A DNA stretch of 64,000 bases from Budorcas taxicolor (GCF_023091745.1 NC_068911.1:159760004-159824003), one strand, 5' to 3'. Shown: positions 43,554-56,144, numbered from the stretch's first letter. Notes: generated by a model not told the origin, from the letters alone. Program-made: numbers and translations.

Positions 43554-44925
43554 CTAACATGTAGTTAAATCAGGTTTATTTGAAAAGTGGAAATAATTTG
43601 ACTTTTCAGTCTTTGTGATAGCATTCATCATGGATATACATATCACATCTCATATCTCAGCCTGCATCCAGGTACTGAAGGCCTCTAATGTAGTGGAACC
43701 CCGGAGCCCAGACGGCCTCCGTGCATTGGTTAAGGGAAACAAATAGATGAATTGTATTCCGAAGCCTCCTCTTGCCTTTTCTCACCCATTTATGTCTCAG
43801 GGTTTGGAAGCTGGTTGTTGGCAGAGGTGAGAAACCAAGATTCTCGGGCCTTGAAATTCCCTAGCTGCTACCACTTACCTGTATCTCTCAGGGTCTTCTA
43901 GCTCCAAGGGCCTGATCTGGCCCCGCGGTCCCCAGCCTCCTCTCTGCCCAGCCCTGCTGTCATGTTAGTTGTTGTTTTGGTTCATTCAGCAAACATTCAG
44001 CAAGACATTTATGATGCACCCACGGTGTTCCGGGCACCTGGGATTCAGAGGTGAGTGGCTTTGTACCTAGGACTGGCTGAGCGGCCAGTGTCACCCACTC
44101 TCACATTATAATTAATAGACTCACCAGGGCAACACTGTGATCATATTTGGTATATTCTTCAGGAGAACAGGGTTGCCTTGGTGTCTTATGTTTAAAATCC
44201 ATCTCCTCCAGGACTAAGCACAGCACATCCTGGGAAACCACCAAAGCGGATTCTTTACCAACTGAGCTATCAGGGAAGCCCCAGGGAAGACGTGAGAGAA
44301 CACAGTGTGTACAATACCAAGTGGCATCGTGCCAGTGCTGATGGTCACAACCAAACAAAACCCCAGAATGTAGCACAGCATCCCTCTGACCCAAGTTTCT
44401 CAAAGTGGGGCCCGGTAGTGTCAGACTCACTTGGGGTGCTTGTGAAAAGAGCAGATTCCTTGATCACGTTAAAACTTAGAACCTGCCTCTCGCCATGCCC
44501 GCCCACGTGCAACTCCGGGAGTGGCTGTTCTAGATCCAGCACCTAATCTCTAGAGCTCTGATGCATGTGCTCTGCAGGATGGTGACATGGAAGCAGTGGG
44601 TGGATGTAGGACCTGTTACATGTTTCATCTTATTTGCTGCCAGTCAGTCTTGCCACCAAGCCTGGGGCCAGCGGTCCCAACAGCTGGGACAGGGAAGCTG
44701 TCCCTTCCCTCCCAGGGCCCACACGCTCGCCTCTTCGGACACACGGTGACCCAGCAGTGGTTGTCCAGTGTGATCTGGACGTGACCCCTGAGTGCTTGCT
44801 CTCAGCAGAAGTTACTGATTAAAGTTTCTTTGTCCCTTTCCGAAGGTCTCCTGTTGACCTCCCATCTTTTTACTTTCTTTTATTCTTTGATTTCTTGGGG
44901 TGATCTTTACTTATATTTTTTTATT
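43554..44925. other. Intron sequence with old fragments
   Basis: 43970-44060 is a reversed L2 end ('ttcattcagcaaacattcagcaagacatttatgatgcaccc'). 44245-44282 is a Bov-tA head remnant. 44395-44550 follows MER5A ('ctcaaagtggggcccggtagtgtcagactcacttggg'). No gene. Confidence 0.5.
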
Positions 44926-45316
44926 TGTTGTTGTTCACTTGTTCAGTCGTGTCCAACTCTTTGTGACCCCATGAACTGCAGCATGCCAGGCTTCCTTGTC
45001 CTTCACCATCTCCTGGAGTTTGCTTACACTCATGTCCATTGAGTCGGTGATGCTATCCAACCATCTCATCCTCTGTCATCCCCTTCTCCTCCTGCGTTCA
45101 ATCTTTCCCAGCATCAGGGTCTTTTCTAATGAGTCAGCTTTTCACATCAGGTGGCCAATGTATTAGAGCTTCAGCATCAGTCCTTCCGATGAATATTCAG
45201 GACTGATTTCCTTTAGGATTGACTGGTTGGATCTCCTTGCAATCCAAGGGGCTCTCAAGAGTCTTCTCCAACACCACAGTTCAAAAGCATCAGTTCTTTG
45301 GTGCTCAGCTTTCTTT
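44926..45316 (-). mobile_element. BovB LINE fragment, older type
   Basis: Antisense BovB from 'gttgttgttcacttgttcagtcgtg' to 'ggtgctcagctttcttt', where orientation switches. Confidence 0.9.
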
Positions 45317-45317
45317 A

Positions 45318-45490
45318 CTGATCACATGGGTCATAGCCTTATCTAACTCAGTGAAACTATGATCCATGCCATGTAGGACCACCCAAGACGGGCGGGTCAT
45401 GGCAGAGAGTTCTGACAAAACGTGGTCCACTGGAGAAGGAAATGACAAACCACTTCAGCATTCTTGCCTCGAGAACCCTATGAACAGTAT
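45318..45490 (+). mobile_element. BovB internal fragment, inverted relative to the previous piece
   Basis: 'gatcacatgggtcatagccttatctaactcagtgaaactatg' to 'ggagaaggaaatgacaaaccacttcagcattcttgcc' belongs to a more 5' part of BovB. Confidence 0.75.
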
Positions 45491-45529
45491 TTTTTTTATG
45501 CCCAAAGGTTAAAAGGTATTTTCAGAAGA

Positions 45530-46602
45530 TTATTATTTGAGTCAGTTCTAGTGAGGTGAATGAACCCAGAGCCTGTTATACAGAGTGAAGTAAATCAGAA
45601 AGAGAAAAATAAATATCATTTATTATGGGAAATAGATGGGGAAACAGTGGAAACAGTGTCAGACTTTATTTTTTTGGGCTGCAAAATCACTGCAGATGGT
45701 GACTACAGCCATGAAATTAAAAGACGCTTACTCCTTGGAAGAAAAGTTATGACCAACCTAGACAGTATATTCAAAAGCAGAGACATTACTTTGCCAACTA
45801 AGGTCCGTCTAGTCAAGGCTATGGTTTTTCCTGTGGTCATGTATGGATGTGAGAGTTGGACTGTGAAGAAGGCTGAGCGCCGAAGAATTGATGCATTTGA
45901 ACTGTGGTGTTGGAGAAGACTCTTGAGGGTCCCTTGAACTGCAAGGAGATCGAACCAGACCATTCTGAAGGAGATCAGCCCTGGGATTTCTTTGGAAGGA
46001 ATGATGCTAAAGCTGAAGCTCCAGTACTTTGGCCACCTCATGTGATGAGTTGACTCATTGGAGAAGACTTTGATACTGGGAGGGGTTGGGGGCAGGAGGA
46101 GAAGGGGACGACCGAGGATGAGATGGCTGGATGGCATCACTGACTCGATGGACAAGAGTCTGGGTGAACTCCGGGATACGGTGATAGACAGGGAGGCCGG
46201 GCATGCTGCAATTCATGGGGTCGCAAAGAGTCGGACACGACTGAGCAACTGAACTGAACTGAGCTGATGGAATAATGGTATTGATAAACATATTTGCAGG
46301 GAAGGAACAGAGACACAGATGTAGAAAACAGACTTGTGAACAGAGTGAGGGAGGGAGGGAGTGAGTGGGACGAATGGAGAAAGTAGTGCCAACATACGTA
46401 CATATAGTATGTAAAATAGATGGCTGGTGAGAAGCTGTAAAACACACGGAGCCCAGTCTGGTGCTCTGTGATGACCTAGAGAGGTGGGGTTGGGGAGGGG
46501 AGGGCGGATCAAGACAGAGGGCATGGGTAAATGGATAATTATGGCTGCTTCGCATTGTTGTATGACAGAAACTAACACAACATTGTGAACAATTTTTTAA
46601 AA
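45530..46602 (+). mobile_element. Ruminant L1 3' region split by a BovB
   Basis: 45545-45624 ('gaatgaacccagagcctgttatacagagtgaagtaaatcagaaagag') and 46268-46602 ('cagagacacagatgtagaaaacagacttgtg' to 'aactaacacaacattgtgaac') are consecutive L1 pieces. Confidence 0.82.
45625..46266 (+). mobile_element. BovB LINE fragment inside L1
   Basis: Sense BovB from 'gggaaatagatggggaaacagtgg' to the 'ctgaactgaactga' end. The frame encodes RLLLGRKVMTNLD and VVMYGCESWTVKKAE and is closed by a TGA at 45935-45937 where the family has TGG. Confidence 0.92.
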
Positions 46603-48010
46603 GCATTGAGGTTTCTGAGGGAAATACGGCTAACTCCAAGTGGTCTATGATTTTAAAAGTCAATGAAAACATTACCTTGGGCCTTTGCTTAAAAAGCCGG
46701 ACATTGATTCCAAACTCAAGTTGAAGGAAATGAGAAGAAATTGAAACAGGTCTAAGTATCATCAGCAGTGCTTCTACTCTCAGCCTCCGTCTGGAGTCTG
46801 GGTAAAGGGTAAGCGTATTGGGGATTTTGTTGTTTTCTGAGTGGAGGGCCTGGCCCTGTGTGTGACAGAGGGGCCGCCATCTACTGGGGTTGTATCCTTT
46901 TTGGGGAGGGAGCCACTGTCCCAGGCAGTTATGAACCCACCACTTAAAGCAAGGCCCTCACCCACTAGGAAGCACATCCATGCATCCCTCAGATGGTCGA
47001 GGGTCTGCCCAGCAGCAGAGATAGTTCAGACCTGTTCTGAACTACCAGTTACCAAGCTGCCGCCTTTCAAGACACCCTCAGGGCCTCTCTGAGCCCGGGC
47101 TGGCCAGGACAGCAGCAGCTGAGTGTCCAGGATCACAGGCTAAGGAATTAGTTAAGGAAAAAATTCTCCAGGGAGGAACCTGGAGGTGCTAAAGGCCTTT
47201 GAAGGTTTCCAGGACTCACAAATACTCCGTTTGTAACACCCTGGTCCTGCATGCTTTGAACTGCTGCATCAGGCACAGTGAACATGGGCGTTCCATGGCC
47301 CTCCTTGACCTTGCTTCCTCCCCGGGGTAGCAAGGTCCCTGGGGTCGTCAGCGCAAGGAGGAGGGCAGGAGGATAGAGGGTCGGGACACATGTAAGTGAG
47401 GGTCTGGGTAAATGTAAACCAGGAAGCAGAGCCACTTTGATTAGGCATAATCTAAAGCATTTTTAGGACTGCTGCACCCAGGATTCGTTGTCTGATTATC
47501 ATGGATTGTATCTATTTCTCTCTTCTCATTTGGAGTTAGAATGATACCAGTCATTTCCAGGAAGAAGCATGCAGCCGTGGAAGGCAGTATGCACCATAGC
47601 AAGGGTAAATTCTGAGTTTAGAGCTGGTTAAAATATCTACATCCACATCCACATCCATACCCATAACCACAGCTGTATCTCTCCCAGGCCCTTGTCAGTC
47701 TCCTTTGCCCTGGAAGAAATCTGATATGACATAGAAACTGCTAGATGCTGGCCAATAATCCCTGGGTTTCAGACCATCTAGACAATAAACAACTCCATAA
47801 TATTCAGTGCAGCAGCTTCTGTGAGAGCCCATCTGTTTCAAAATAACCCTAATTCTGCTTACTATGCGGAATGCTTTGTTGACTGGAATTTGTCCTAGTT
47901 TTCTGCAGCAGATTCAGAGGCATAGGCCTCTCACTCCACCTGCTGGCAAGTATGAATACTGGCCTGAAACCCGGGGTGGATATTTTCAGTTGAAAAAAAA
48001 AAAAAAATTC
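46603..48010. other. Unassigned intron sequence
   Basis: Contains a short (CATCCA)n run at 47639-47660. No other repeat or gene recognised. Confidence 0.4.
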
Positions 48011-48019
48011 TGAGCTGTA

Positions 48020-48165
48020 GCTCAGGGATTCTCAAAAGCTAGCGTAGCTCAGAGTCACCTGGGAGCTCATTAAAAATACAGTGGCCTGGGCTCTGTGCCA
48101 AGCCTACTGAATCGGAAACTCTCAAAGAGCTCTCCTGGTGATTCATACACTCACATCTCTGTTAA
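48020..48165 (+). mobile_element. MER5A-like fragment
   Basis: 'cagggattctcaaaagctagc..cagagtcacctgggagctcattaaaaatacag..gcctactgaatcggaaactct..ctcctggtgattcat'. Confidence 0.75.
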
Positions 48166-48322
48166 GAGAATCTGGAATTCAGGGACCTGAGCCAGCGAAG
48201 GTCAGGGATGACCCCACCCTATCCTGCTCATCCTCGAACAGGGAAAGTGACGAAGCCAACCTTAGGTACCCCCTTCTGTATTGGTAACTCTTGGTGGAGA
48301 GAGTCAAGGCTTTATTCCTGGA

Positions 48323-48628
48323 TTTCCCTGGTGGCCCAGTGGGTAACAGCGGATAGGAATCTGCCTGCCAGTACAGGGGACACAGGTTCGATCCCTGGTC
48401 TGCGAGGATTCCACATACCATGGAGCGACTAAAGCCTGTGCCCCACGACTGCTAAGCCTGCACTTTAGAGCTTGTGCTTTCAGCAAGAGAAGCCACTGCA
48501 ATGCAAAGTCCATGCACCATAAGGAAGAGTATCTCCTGCTCACCTCTCCTAGAGAAAGCATGCACGCAGCACCCAGCACAACCAAAATGGGGGGAAAAAA
48601 GGAAACTTTAAAAAAAAAAGCTTTATTC
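48323..48628 (+). mobile_element. CHR-type SINE
   Basis: Sense CHR from gatttccctggtggcccagtgg to 'cccagcacaaccaaaatgg' with A-rich tail. GGCTTTATTCCT (48308) and AGCTTTATTCCT (48620) flank it. Confidence 0.87.
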
Positions 48629-48639
48629 CTTACCCAGGG

Positions 48640-49090
48640 CTCAAGGTGACATCACCAGTGATAAGTCATATGATTGCATGGAGTGATGGGAAGGGTGCTT
48701 CTCTTCTCTGGTATTCTGCCCAAAACCCTAACCCCAGTCTAATGATGAGGAAAAGCATCAGTCAAACTAAATGGGGGCACATTCTTATAGGCTAGTACTC
48801 CTCAGAATTGTCAAGGTCACGGGAAATAAGAAAAGACTGAGAAAGTACCACCAGCAGGAAGAAACTAAGGAGGCCTGACAACTAAATGGAATGTTGGACC
48901 CTGAAACAGAGAAAGGAAATGAGCGGAAAAACAAGTGAGATCCAAGGCAAGTCTGGAATTCAGTTAACAGTAACACGCTCATCCCTGTAAATGGCTGGTC
49001 TTGACAACTAGACCGTGGTAATATGTTTGGCTGTATTACCTTGGAGACATTTTTAAATCTAAAGACTATTCCCAAATAAAAAGTTTATTA
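48640..49090 (+). mobile_element. Old L1 (L1M-type) 3' end
   Basis: 'cccaaaaccctaaccccagtctaatgatgaggaaaagcatcag', 'gtactcctcagaattgtcaaggtcac' and the end 'ccaaataaaaagtttattaaaaa' recall a widespread mammalian L1 3' end. Subfamily not fixed. Confidence 0.55.
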
Positions 49091-49479
49091 AAAATTAAAA
49101 TATCAGGGGGTGGGGAGGGACACTGAGTTAGATCAGATGAGTTGGAGGAAGTTTGCAAGGAGCACAGCCTGGCCAAATCTCAGTCCAGCTGTCAGCAGTC
49201 ATGGCCAGGCTGGCTGACAGGCAGGCAGAGTAGCTGCCCAGACCACCGGCCATGGAGGAGGCGGATTGCTGGCATGGCCCATTTTGCCCTCTTTGGCCAG
49301 CCAACCCTGATGCCTCGTTGGGTGGGATCTTACATCTCTGTGTGGAGGTCTAAAATGTCCGGTCCAGCTCCCTCATTGTGCAGACGGGAGCCTGAGACCC
49401 TGGAGAGAAGTGAATTGTCCAAAATTCTGGTGGAGCCAGATGCAAGTCCACCTATAAAGACGTGTGTTCTTTTCCCCAG

Positions 49480-49650
49480 TGATTCTCAGTCATTTGATAC
49501 ATTGTCTACAGGAGAAACACCTGGGTGGGTTTTCATTAAAATATAGCTTCCTGGGCCCCAACCACTTAATGCAAAGAATCTCTGCCTTTAGGATCTAATA
49601 ACTCTGCATTTTTAACAAGTTCTTCATTATTGTGCACACGAAACTTAAAG
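49480..49650 (+). mobile_element. MER5A-like fragment
   Basis: 'cagtgattctcagtcatttg', 'gaaacacctgggtgggttttcattaaaatatagcttcctgggcccc', 'tctgcatttttaacaagttctt'. Confidence 0.75.
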
Positions 49651-50016
49651 AATCTTTGCAGAAAACCAAACTGTCCCATTCATAGATTCTCCAAGACAGT
49701 CTAGCATTGCCCAGACCTCTTGCATTTGAGCTACTGAAGGGCTCTGACTCCTGTCTCCATTGGCCAGCTGCTTGCTTTCTATGGAGACTGTGCTCATAGC
49801 ACAGGGCTACTAAAAGGCCTGCAAGGGGAGAATTCAGTCACAGCTGAATCCTTTTATGATGATACCCTAGCAGGTGGTGAGCTGCCCAACCAGAACCCTG
49901 TGTGTCTCGAGAGGAGGCTATTTAATATCTTTTTGAGCTCAATTGATTATGGTTTAAATAATCTCATACCCATTTCCCTCTCCTTTTAAAAAAATAATTA
50001 AATTATAAGTTGCTCA

Positions 50017-50289
50017 GGCCTTCCCTGATGGTTCAGTGGTGAAAGAATCTGCCTGCCAATCCAGGATACATGGGTTTGACCCCTGATTCAGGCAGATCCC
50101 ATGTGTCGTGGAGCAGCTAAGCCTGAGTGGCATAACTACTGAAGCCTGCGTGCCCTAGAGCCTGTCCTCTGTGACGGGAGAAGCCACCACAGCTAGAGAG
50201 TAGCCCCTGTTTGCCTGCCACAACCAAAGGAAAGCCCACGCAGCAACAAAGATCTAACATGACCAAACATAAAAATTAAATTTAAAAAA
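50017..50289 (+). mobile_element. CHR-type SINE
   Basis: Sense CHR from ggccttccctgatggttcag. AAGTTGCTCA (50007-50016) and AAGTTACTCA (50290-50299) flank it. Confidence 0.88.
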
Positions 50290-51544
50290 AAGTTACTCAA
50301 AGATAACACCATGATCAATAAACAAAAGGGGGCATGGGATCCAGGCTCCAGGAGCCACTAGAAGTCCCATCCTGTTTGTCCTTTCCCCACTGTGGCCCGT
50401 CTTAACTTCATCAGAAAGTCCAGGCAGTGAAGACTGTGGAAGGCCTCCTCTGTCTGCGAGATAAAGATGAGAAGTCAGAGCTGACAGAGGAGAAGAGCCA
50501 GAGACTTTAATAGGTAACCGTTTGGCCCTCTGGATTCCCTGCAGGCAACGAAGCTGCAGGCCAGGCAGGAGGTGCAGGGCAGTGGCCCCCGACTTTGAGG
50601 TCCTGCTAGGGCCCTGTTTGCGGGCAGGTGTGGGATCTCCATCAAAAACATCCAGAGAGGCTGCAGCCGCCCCTCCTGGGCGAGTCAGGCATGTTGGTCT
50701 TAGAGCTTCAGAGAGGAGTGTGGGATTTTATCTTTCTGAAAGGTTTTCATCTTTTATCTAGCATTGTCTATACTCATGTATATGTATGTGTACGTGTGTG
50801 TGTGTGTGTGTTTTTATCAGAACTCTGCCCACAAAAAGACTTCCTTATTCTACTTCCTTTTTTCTGTTGTCAAGTATGTTCTCCAGTCTGTCCCTTCAGA
50901 CAGACCTCGTGTCTGGTTTCTCTCTGCCATCCCAGCCAGGCACGTGGGACCTCGTGGTACTAGGCAATGAGGATATGGGAGCAAAGGGAGGCCTGCATCT
51001 AGTTTTCCAAGAATTTTCTCATAACTATCCAGTGGATATTCTTAGGTGATTTTGAATTTAAAAAAATAAATAAAAGATGCAGTCCCAGAGTGTATGGAAC
51101 TGGGAAAGATACTCTTGGAGACAGTTAACCTCAGTTTGCAGAATCAGCTGAAGTCACTGAGTAAACTCCATCTGAGGCAACTTCGGATTGGTGAACATTC
51201 TGTTTTAGATCAAAGAGAATTGGAAACATCCTAAAATTTGAAACATTTACATATTAAATGTATATAAATCGTATAGATTTTAATACTAAAGAGATTTTTA
51301 CTAAAGGGATTTTATGTATAAATATACATAAAAGGTGCTTGAAGATCATTCCTAATTTCATTAAAATCCCTCTTAATACAGTGTTAAGATGATGACAGAA
51401 TTGTGAAAGGATTATAGACAGATTGATTTAAAAAATGGAAAATCCCTTTAGTATGAAAATCTACATCTATTTGTTTAAAGAAATACATACCTCATGTTAC
51501 AGTGGTTCCTAATGGGAGACACTTTGCTCCTCAACCTCTCTGTC
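50290..51544. other. Unassigned intron sequence
   Basis: Short (TG)n at 50792-50811. 51230-51480 is AT-rich and unassigned. No gene recognised. Confidence 0.4.
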
Positions 51545-51677
51545 TCTTCTTTTTAAAACTTATTTGGCTGCACTGGGTCTTGCGGCATGCAGGATCTGGT
51601 TCCCTGACCAGGCACTGCACCCAGGCCCACGGCATAGGGAGCAGAGTCTTAACCACTGGACCACCAGGGAAGTCTTC
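51545..51677 (-). mobile_element. Short CHR-type SINE
   Basis: 'ttatttggctgcactgggtcttgcggcatgcagg' to 'gtcttaaccactggaccaccagggaagtc'; the middle is deleted. Confidence 0.85.
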
Positions 51678-52475
51678 AGCCTGTCTCTTTGCTGCCCCTC
51701 CAACCTATTGAGAATTATTTTGTAAGAACTTAGAGGCTGTTCTCTGTTTAGAAAATACATGATGTAGTAAATTACCAAGGCTGACATACACAGCTGGACC
51801 TCTTGCCTAAAACCTTGTCAAGGGAGATCCTGATTCTAGTTACTTTGTTATCCAGAAAATCTTGCTGTTTGCAATGAGGCTTATCTACAGCAGAAGGTAA
51901 CATTTTCCAGCTGCATTCTAAACAGACCCTGCCTCCAAATCAAGTGTAAAAGCAATAGTATTGTTCAGGTTTAGAGAGTGTGGTTTCAGAATTAAGGAAG
52001 ACAACTGACACACTGCATGTCTGGAGCAGAGTAGAAATAAACATGAATTTGACTTTGGACTCAGTTCCTGACCAAACCGTGTGGCCATGGCAAGTTCCTT
52101 AAAATCTTTAAGCCTCAATTTTTCTATCTGTAAAACAGACAAACTTCTACTCAGAAGAATAAGTAGAATAAAAACTACATAAAGCAATATGGTGAATCTC
52201 ATAAACATAATATAAAATGAAGCTACTTACAAAGGGTACATATTGTATGAATCCACTCCTGGACAAAAATAGACAAGTCTCTGCTGTGAGAAGCCCGTGG
52301 ACCACTGCTGAGAGGGAGCACATGGAGGCTTGAGTGCTAGAAATACTCTTGTGTTTTGGTCTGGATGTTGCTCCCATATGTTCCTTTCATGAAAATTAAT
52401 CAAGTTGTACACTTTTTCAAAGGCGGGGAGAGTAAGTAGGGAAAGCCTGTAGCAATTGCCCAGAAAACAGTCCCC
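51678..52475. other. Intron sequence with MIR and L1M traces
   Basis: 52040-52200 is a sense MIR ('ggccatggcaagttccttaaaatctttaagcctcaatttttctatctgtaaaac'). 52225-52430 resembles an L1M 3' end ('tacatattgtatgaatccactcctgg..gttgtacactttttcaaagg'). Confidence 0.55.
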
Positions 52476-52488
52476 CTGGACTTTCTCT

Positions 52489-52814
52489 CTTTTTTTTTTT
52501 TCTGCCGCATGGCATGTGGTGGCTCAATAGTAAAGAATCTGCCTGCGGTGCAGGAGCTACAAGAGATGAGAATTTGACCTCTGCATCAGAAAGATCCCCT
52601 GGAGAAGGGCATGGCAACCCACTCTAGTATTCTGGCCTGGAGAATTCCATAGAGAGAGGAGCATGGAGGGCTGCAGTTGATGGGGTCGAAAAGAGTCAGA
52701 CACGACTGAAGCGGCTTAGCACACGTGTGGGATCTTAGTTCTCTGACCAGGGATCGAACCTGTACCCCCTGCATTGGAACCTGGAGTCTTAACCTCTGGA
52801 CCACTAGGGAAGTC
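52489..52814 (-). mobile_element. CHR-type SINE split by a Bov-tA
   Basis: CHR pieces 52489-52519 and about 52724-52814, with a perfect 13-bp target duplication CTGGACTTTCTCT at 52476-52488 and 52815-52827. Confidence 0.92.
52520..52723 (+). mobile_element. Bov-tA SINE inside the CHR
   Basis: Sense Bov-tA from tggctcaatagtaaagaatc to acgactgaagcggcttag. CATGTGG and CGTGTGG flank it. Confidence 0.9.
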
Positions 52815-53119
52815 CTGGACTTTCTCTTTTTGTTTCCGAGCTCAGACAGTGCATTGTCTATATTGCAAAAAGCTCTAGATCTGACAGAGTACACCCAGTA
52901 TTTTAGATTTCTCAAACTGCTGACTGAATTATATATAGCCTGTTGATTTTAAGTCAGTTGTGGCCAGTTAAGGTCCCCCAAATTGGCCAACTAGAACGGG
53001 CAGAGAAGTACAACAGGGAAGGTAGTAACTGAGTTGATTTCCATTCAAAGCTGCCCATTTTGGGATTCCAGGTACTGTCTCAGAACTAAGGAATTCCTAC
53101 TCCTGTTACCTGATTGGTT

Positions 53120-53325
53120 TTTGTTGTTTAGTCACCAAGTTATTTTTGATCTTTGCAGCCCATGGACTGAGCATGCCAGTCTCCCCTGTTCTTCATTATT
53201 TCCTGGAATTTGTTCACATCCATGCCTACTGAGTCAATGATACTATCTAATCCTCTGCATCCCCCTTCTCCTTTTGCCTTCAGTATTTCCCAGCTTCAGA
53301 GTCTTTACTTTTTCAACCCATTGGT
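53120..53325 (-). mobile_element. BovB fragment, strongly diverged
   Basis: 'ttgttgtttagtcaccaagttatttttgatctttgcagcccatggactg' and 'gcctactgagtcaatgatactatctaatcctctgcatcccccttctcc' follow BovB at low identity. Confidence 0.75.
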
Positions 53326-54499
53326 TGAGGAGTAGAAATGTGAATTTTTCTCTCTCAAGTCACACCTGTTAATAACTGTTACATTTACTATAAACCATAA
53401 TGAAACTTCCATCTGTATTAAAATTATGAGACTTTAAGTGATTTCGAACTCTTTTTAGAGATGGATAGATAGATAGGTCATTGTAATTAGTGACTCAAAC
53501 AATAGAGTGGTCTTATTGTCCTCGGGCACCTCCCACTTTCAAAGAATATCTTGCTAATTGTTGCACTTGGGATTTCTTCCAGGCCTTTTTGGTCGTAGTA
53601 AATGATTTAGCAACTGTGCTATCAGAAAGCATTTTGTAAGCTTTAGAATTCATGGAATTCTAATCAAGTAACATTTTTGAAAGAGAGACTGTGGGTCCCA
53701 TGCTACTGCCCTCATTTGACAAAGGAAAAGAACATTTAGAGGTTTCTTGATTTAAAAAAAATTTTTAAGTGATTGCCTCCATGGGTCCCTGATTTAAGGG
53801 AAAGATATGCCATCCTGTGACTTCATTTTAGTATAATTTCACTGAATGACCTAGAGAGCTCATCAGATCATGGCAGCATCTATGAATACCAGCAAATTAA
53901 GCATCTCTGTTTACAGGGATGGTGAACAGTAGGGAAAAGGGCCATCAACTCACAGCATTCTTTTTAGCAATTCTTATGTGGATGGAATTGCTTCTCCTCC
54001 CTCAGATGTAAAACGCAGAGGTTACTGCATTATACATAACCGTAGAGAACTGAAAATTTTTCCATCAAGGACCACAAGTCAATAAATCTTATGATCTCAC
54101 CATTGGTGCCATAATTGAGCTAAATATTCTTAAACCAGGCACTGTTCCTGAGGTTCTTTGAAGCATGCTCACTCTTTCTTTCAGTAAAATTGAGGGCTGA
54201 CCTCCATTTACAGGAACACAGAAGCAAGGCTCATAAATACTAATATTCTGTACCAAGTTCATCAGAGTGAGGCCATTTCACCCAAGTCTGTAAACGTTCA
54301 AAGCATGGTTTTACTCAGCAGAGAAAAGGTCGCCAGCTTTCCCAAAGCCTGTAAGGCTCCTTCTGGTTACAAAAGTGGGGGTCACAAATTACCCTTTTGG
54401 ATCTGTTTCTTGGAGGGCAAATATTTAATAAGTAGTGACCCCACACTTTGTACAAAACACTCCCAGTTGTCCCTCAAATAGAATTAGGCTCTATCTTTA
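53326..54499. other. Unassigned intron sequence
   Basis: Repeat-poor, with a short (GATA)n-like run at 53463-53477. No gene recognised. Confidence 0.4.
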
Positions 54500-54791
54500 A
54501 AAAAAAAAAAAATTGTATTTATTTGTTTTTGACTGCACTGGGTCTGTGCGACTGCACACAGGCTTCCTCTAGCTGTGGCAAGCAGGGGCTACTCTTTAGT
54601 TGCAGTGCACGGTCTTCTCACTGCAGTGACTTCTGTTGTTGCGGAACATAGGTTCTAGAACACAGACTCAATAGTTGTGGCACACAGGCTGGGTTGCTCC
54701 TGGCATGTGGGTCTTCCTAGACCAGGAATCGAACCTGTGTCCCCTGCATTGGCAGGTAGATTCTCAACCACTGGACCACCAGAGATGTCCT
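54500..54791 (-). mobile_element. CHR-type SINE
   Basis: Antisense CHR with poly(A) remnant. GGCTCTATCTTTA (54487) and GGCTCTTATCTTTTA (54792) are the target duplication. Confidence 0.88.
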
Positions 54792-54904
54792 GGGCTCTTA
54801 TCTTTTAAGAAGTCATTGGTAATTTTATTTCATATATGCCTTAGTCAATGATAGTAACAAGCAGACATTTAAGCCGTGATTCTCACTGATTGTTACAGTT
54901 AAAA

Positions 54905-55135
54905 GTCCCAGCGTCCATTGGCCATCAGGCACTAACTGCATGCCTGGCACTCACGATTTTATATGCATCATCTCTTCTTATCCTCTCAACAACTCAACAG
55001 AGGAAGTACTGTTACTATTCCCATTTTATAGATAAGAATACTGAGGCTGAGGGACGGTAACCTACTTGCTCAAGGATATATAACCATACATGGAGAAGGC
55101 ACAATTTAATTCCAATCATCAAACTCCAGAGTTGT
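54905..55135 (-). mobile_element. MIR SINE, nearly full length
   Basis: 'ctgcatgcctggcactcac', 'atcatctcttcttatcctctcaacaac', 'cccattttatagataagaatactgaggctgaggg', 'cttgctcaaggatatataac'. Confidence 0.85.
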
Positions 55136-55340
55136 AGCAAGGACCCTGGCAGTCACCTTGCTCCTCAGCCTCCCCTGATAAGTGACCCAACCAGAGCCTG
55201 ATGGAATCAAGTTTTCCCTAGGGTGTCCCCCGCAGCTGTACCCAGGGCTGGAAACATCTCCCATTTCCAGTACACCCACAGGGACCTCTTTTTCTTTTAC
55301 CATCCAGCTGAGGCCCATTCGGATCTTTTTCTACGTGCTC

Positions 55341-55562
55341 AGGCTTTCCAGGTGGCCCTAATGGTAAAAAACCTGCCTGCAATGCAGGAGACATAATGAG
55401 ATGTGGGTTCAGTCCCTGGGTCGAGAAGATTCCCTGGAGGAGGGCCTGGCAATCCACTCTAGTGTTCTTGCCTGGAGAACTCTATGGACAGAAGAGTCTG
55501 ATGGGCTCCAGTCCATAGAGTCGCAGAGGGTCGTACACAGCTAAAGTGGCTTAGTACATACG
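55341..55562 (+). mobile_element. Bov-tA SINE
   Basis: Sense Bov-tA from caggctttccaggtggcccta to cagctaaagtggcttagtac, with about ten extra bases in the head. Confidence 0.87.
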
Positions 55563-56144
55563 TCATCAATATAAGTAGATATTAAAAGCACATTTCTTAA
55601 GACCCTTTGAGAAATAGCTTTGGAGGATCCTGGAGTCTAAAGAGAGACGTGATAGATCATGTGACACAAGAGGAAAATACAGAAATGGGTTAGAAAACAA
55701 ATGAAAAAGTGTAGATTTGGAAAAGAGAGCTCAGCTGAGACTGAGCAGAGCAGCTGAGAGGCAGGGACCTAAAGTACAGATGTGATGAATGGGATGGGTG
55801 TGTTGCCGACTGATATCAAATACTCAATTGCCTTTAAAATGTCACAGATTAATTTAGACTTGAAAACTTTCCAAGAAAATTAACCACCAGCATTAAGAAG
55901 AATGGAGTTCAAAACCTGAAATGAAAGGATTAAGTCGTTCTTCAGACAATAGGGTGGCTTTGATAAATCAGAAACACTGCGTTTGAAGGACTTAAAACAT
56001 CCATGAAAACATCCAAGTCAGGCATTGTCGTCATCGTTGTTTTGTGGTTGCTATACCCAAGGCCTTCCCAGGGATCCTTAAAAAAAACCCAACCACTCCA
56101 GCAGTCAGTAGAGTTTAAGGAGACCCAAAGTGGGAACTTTGTGG

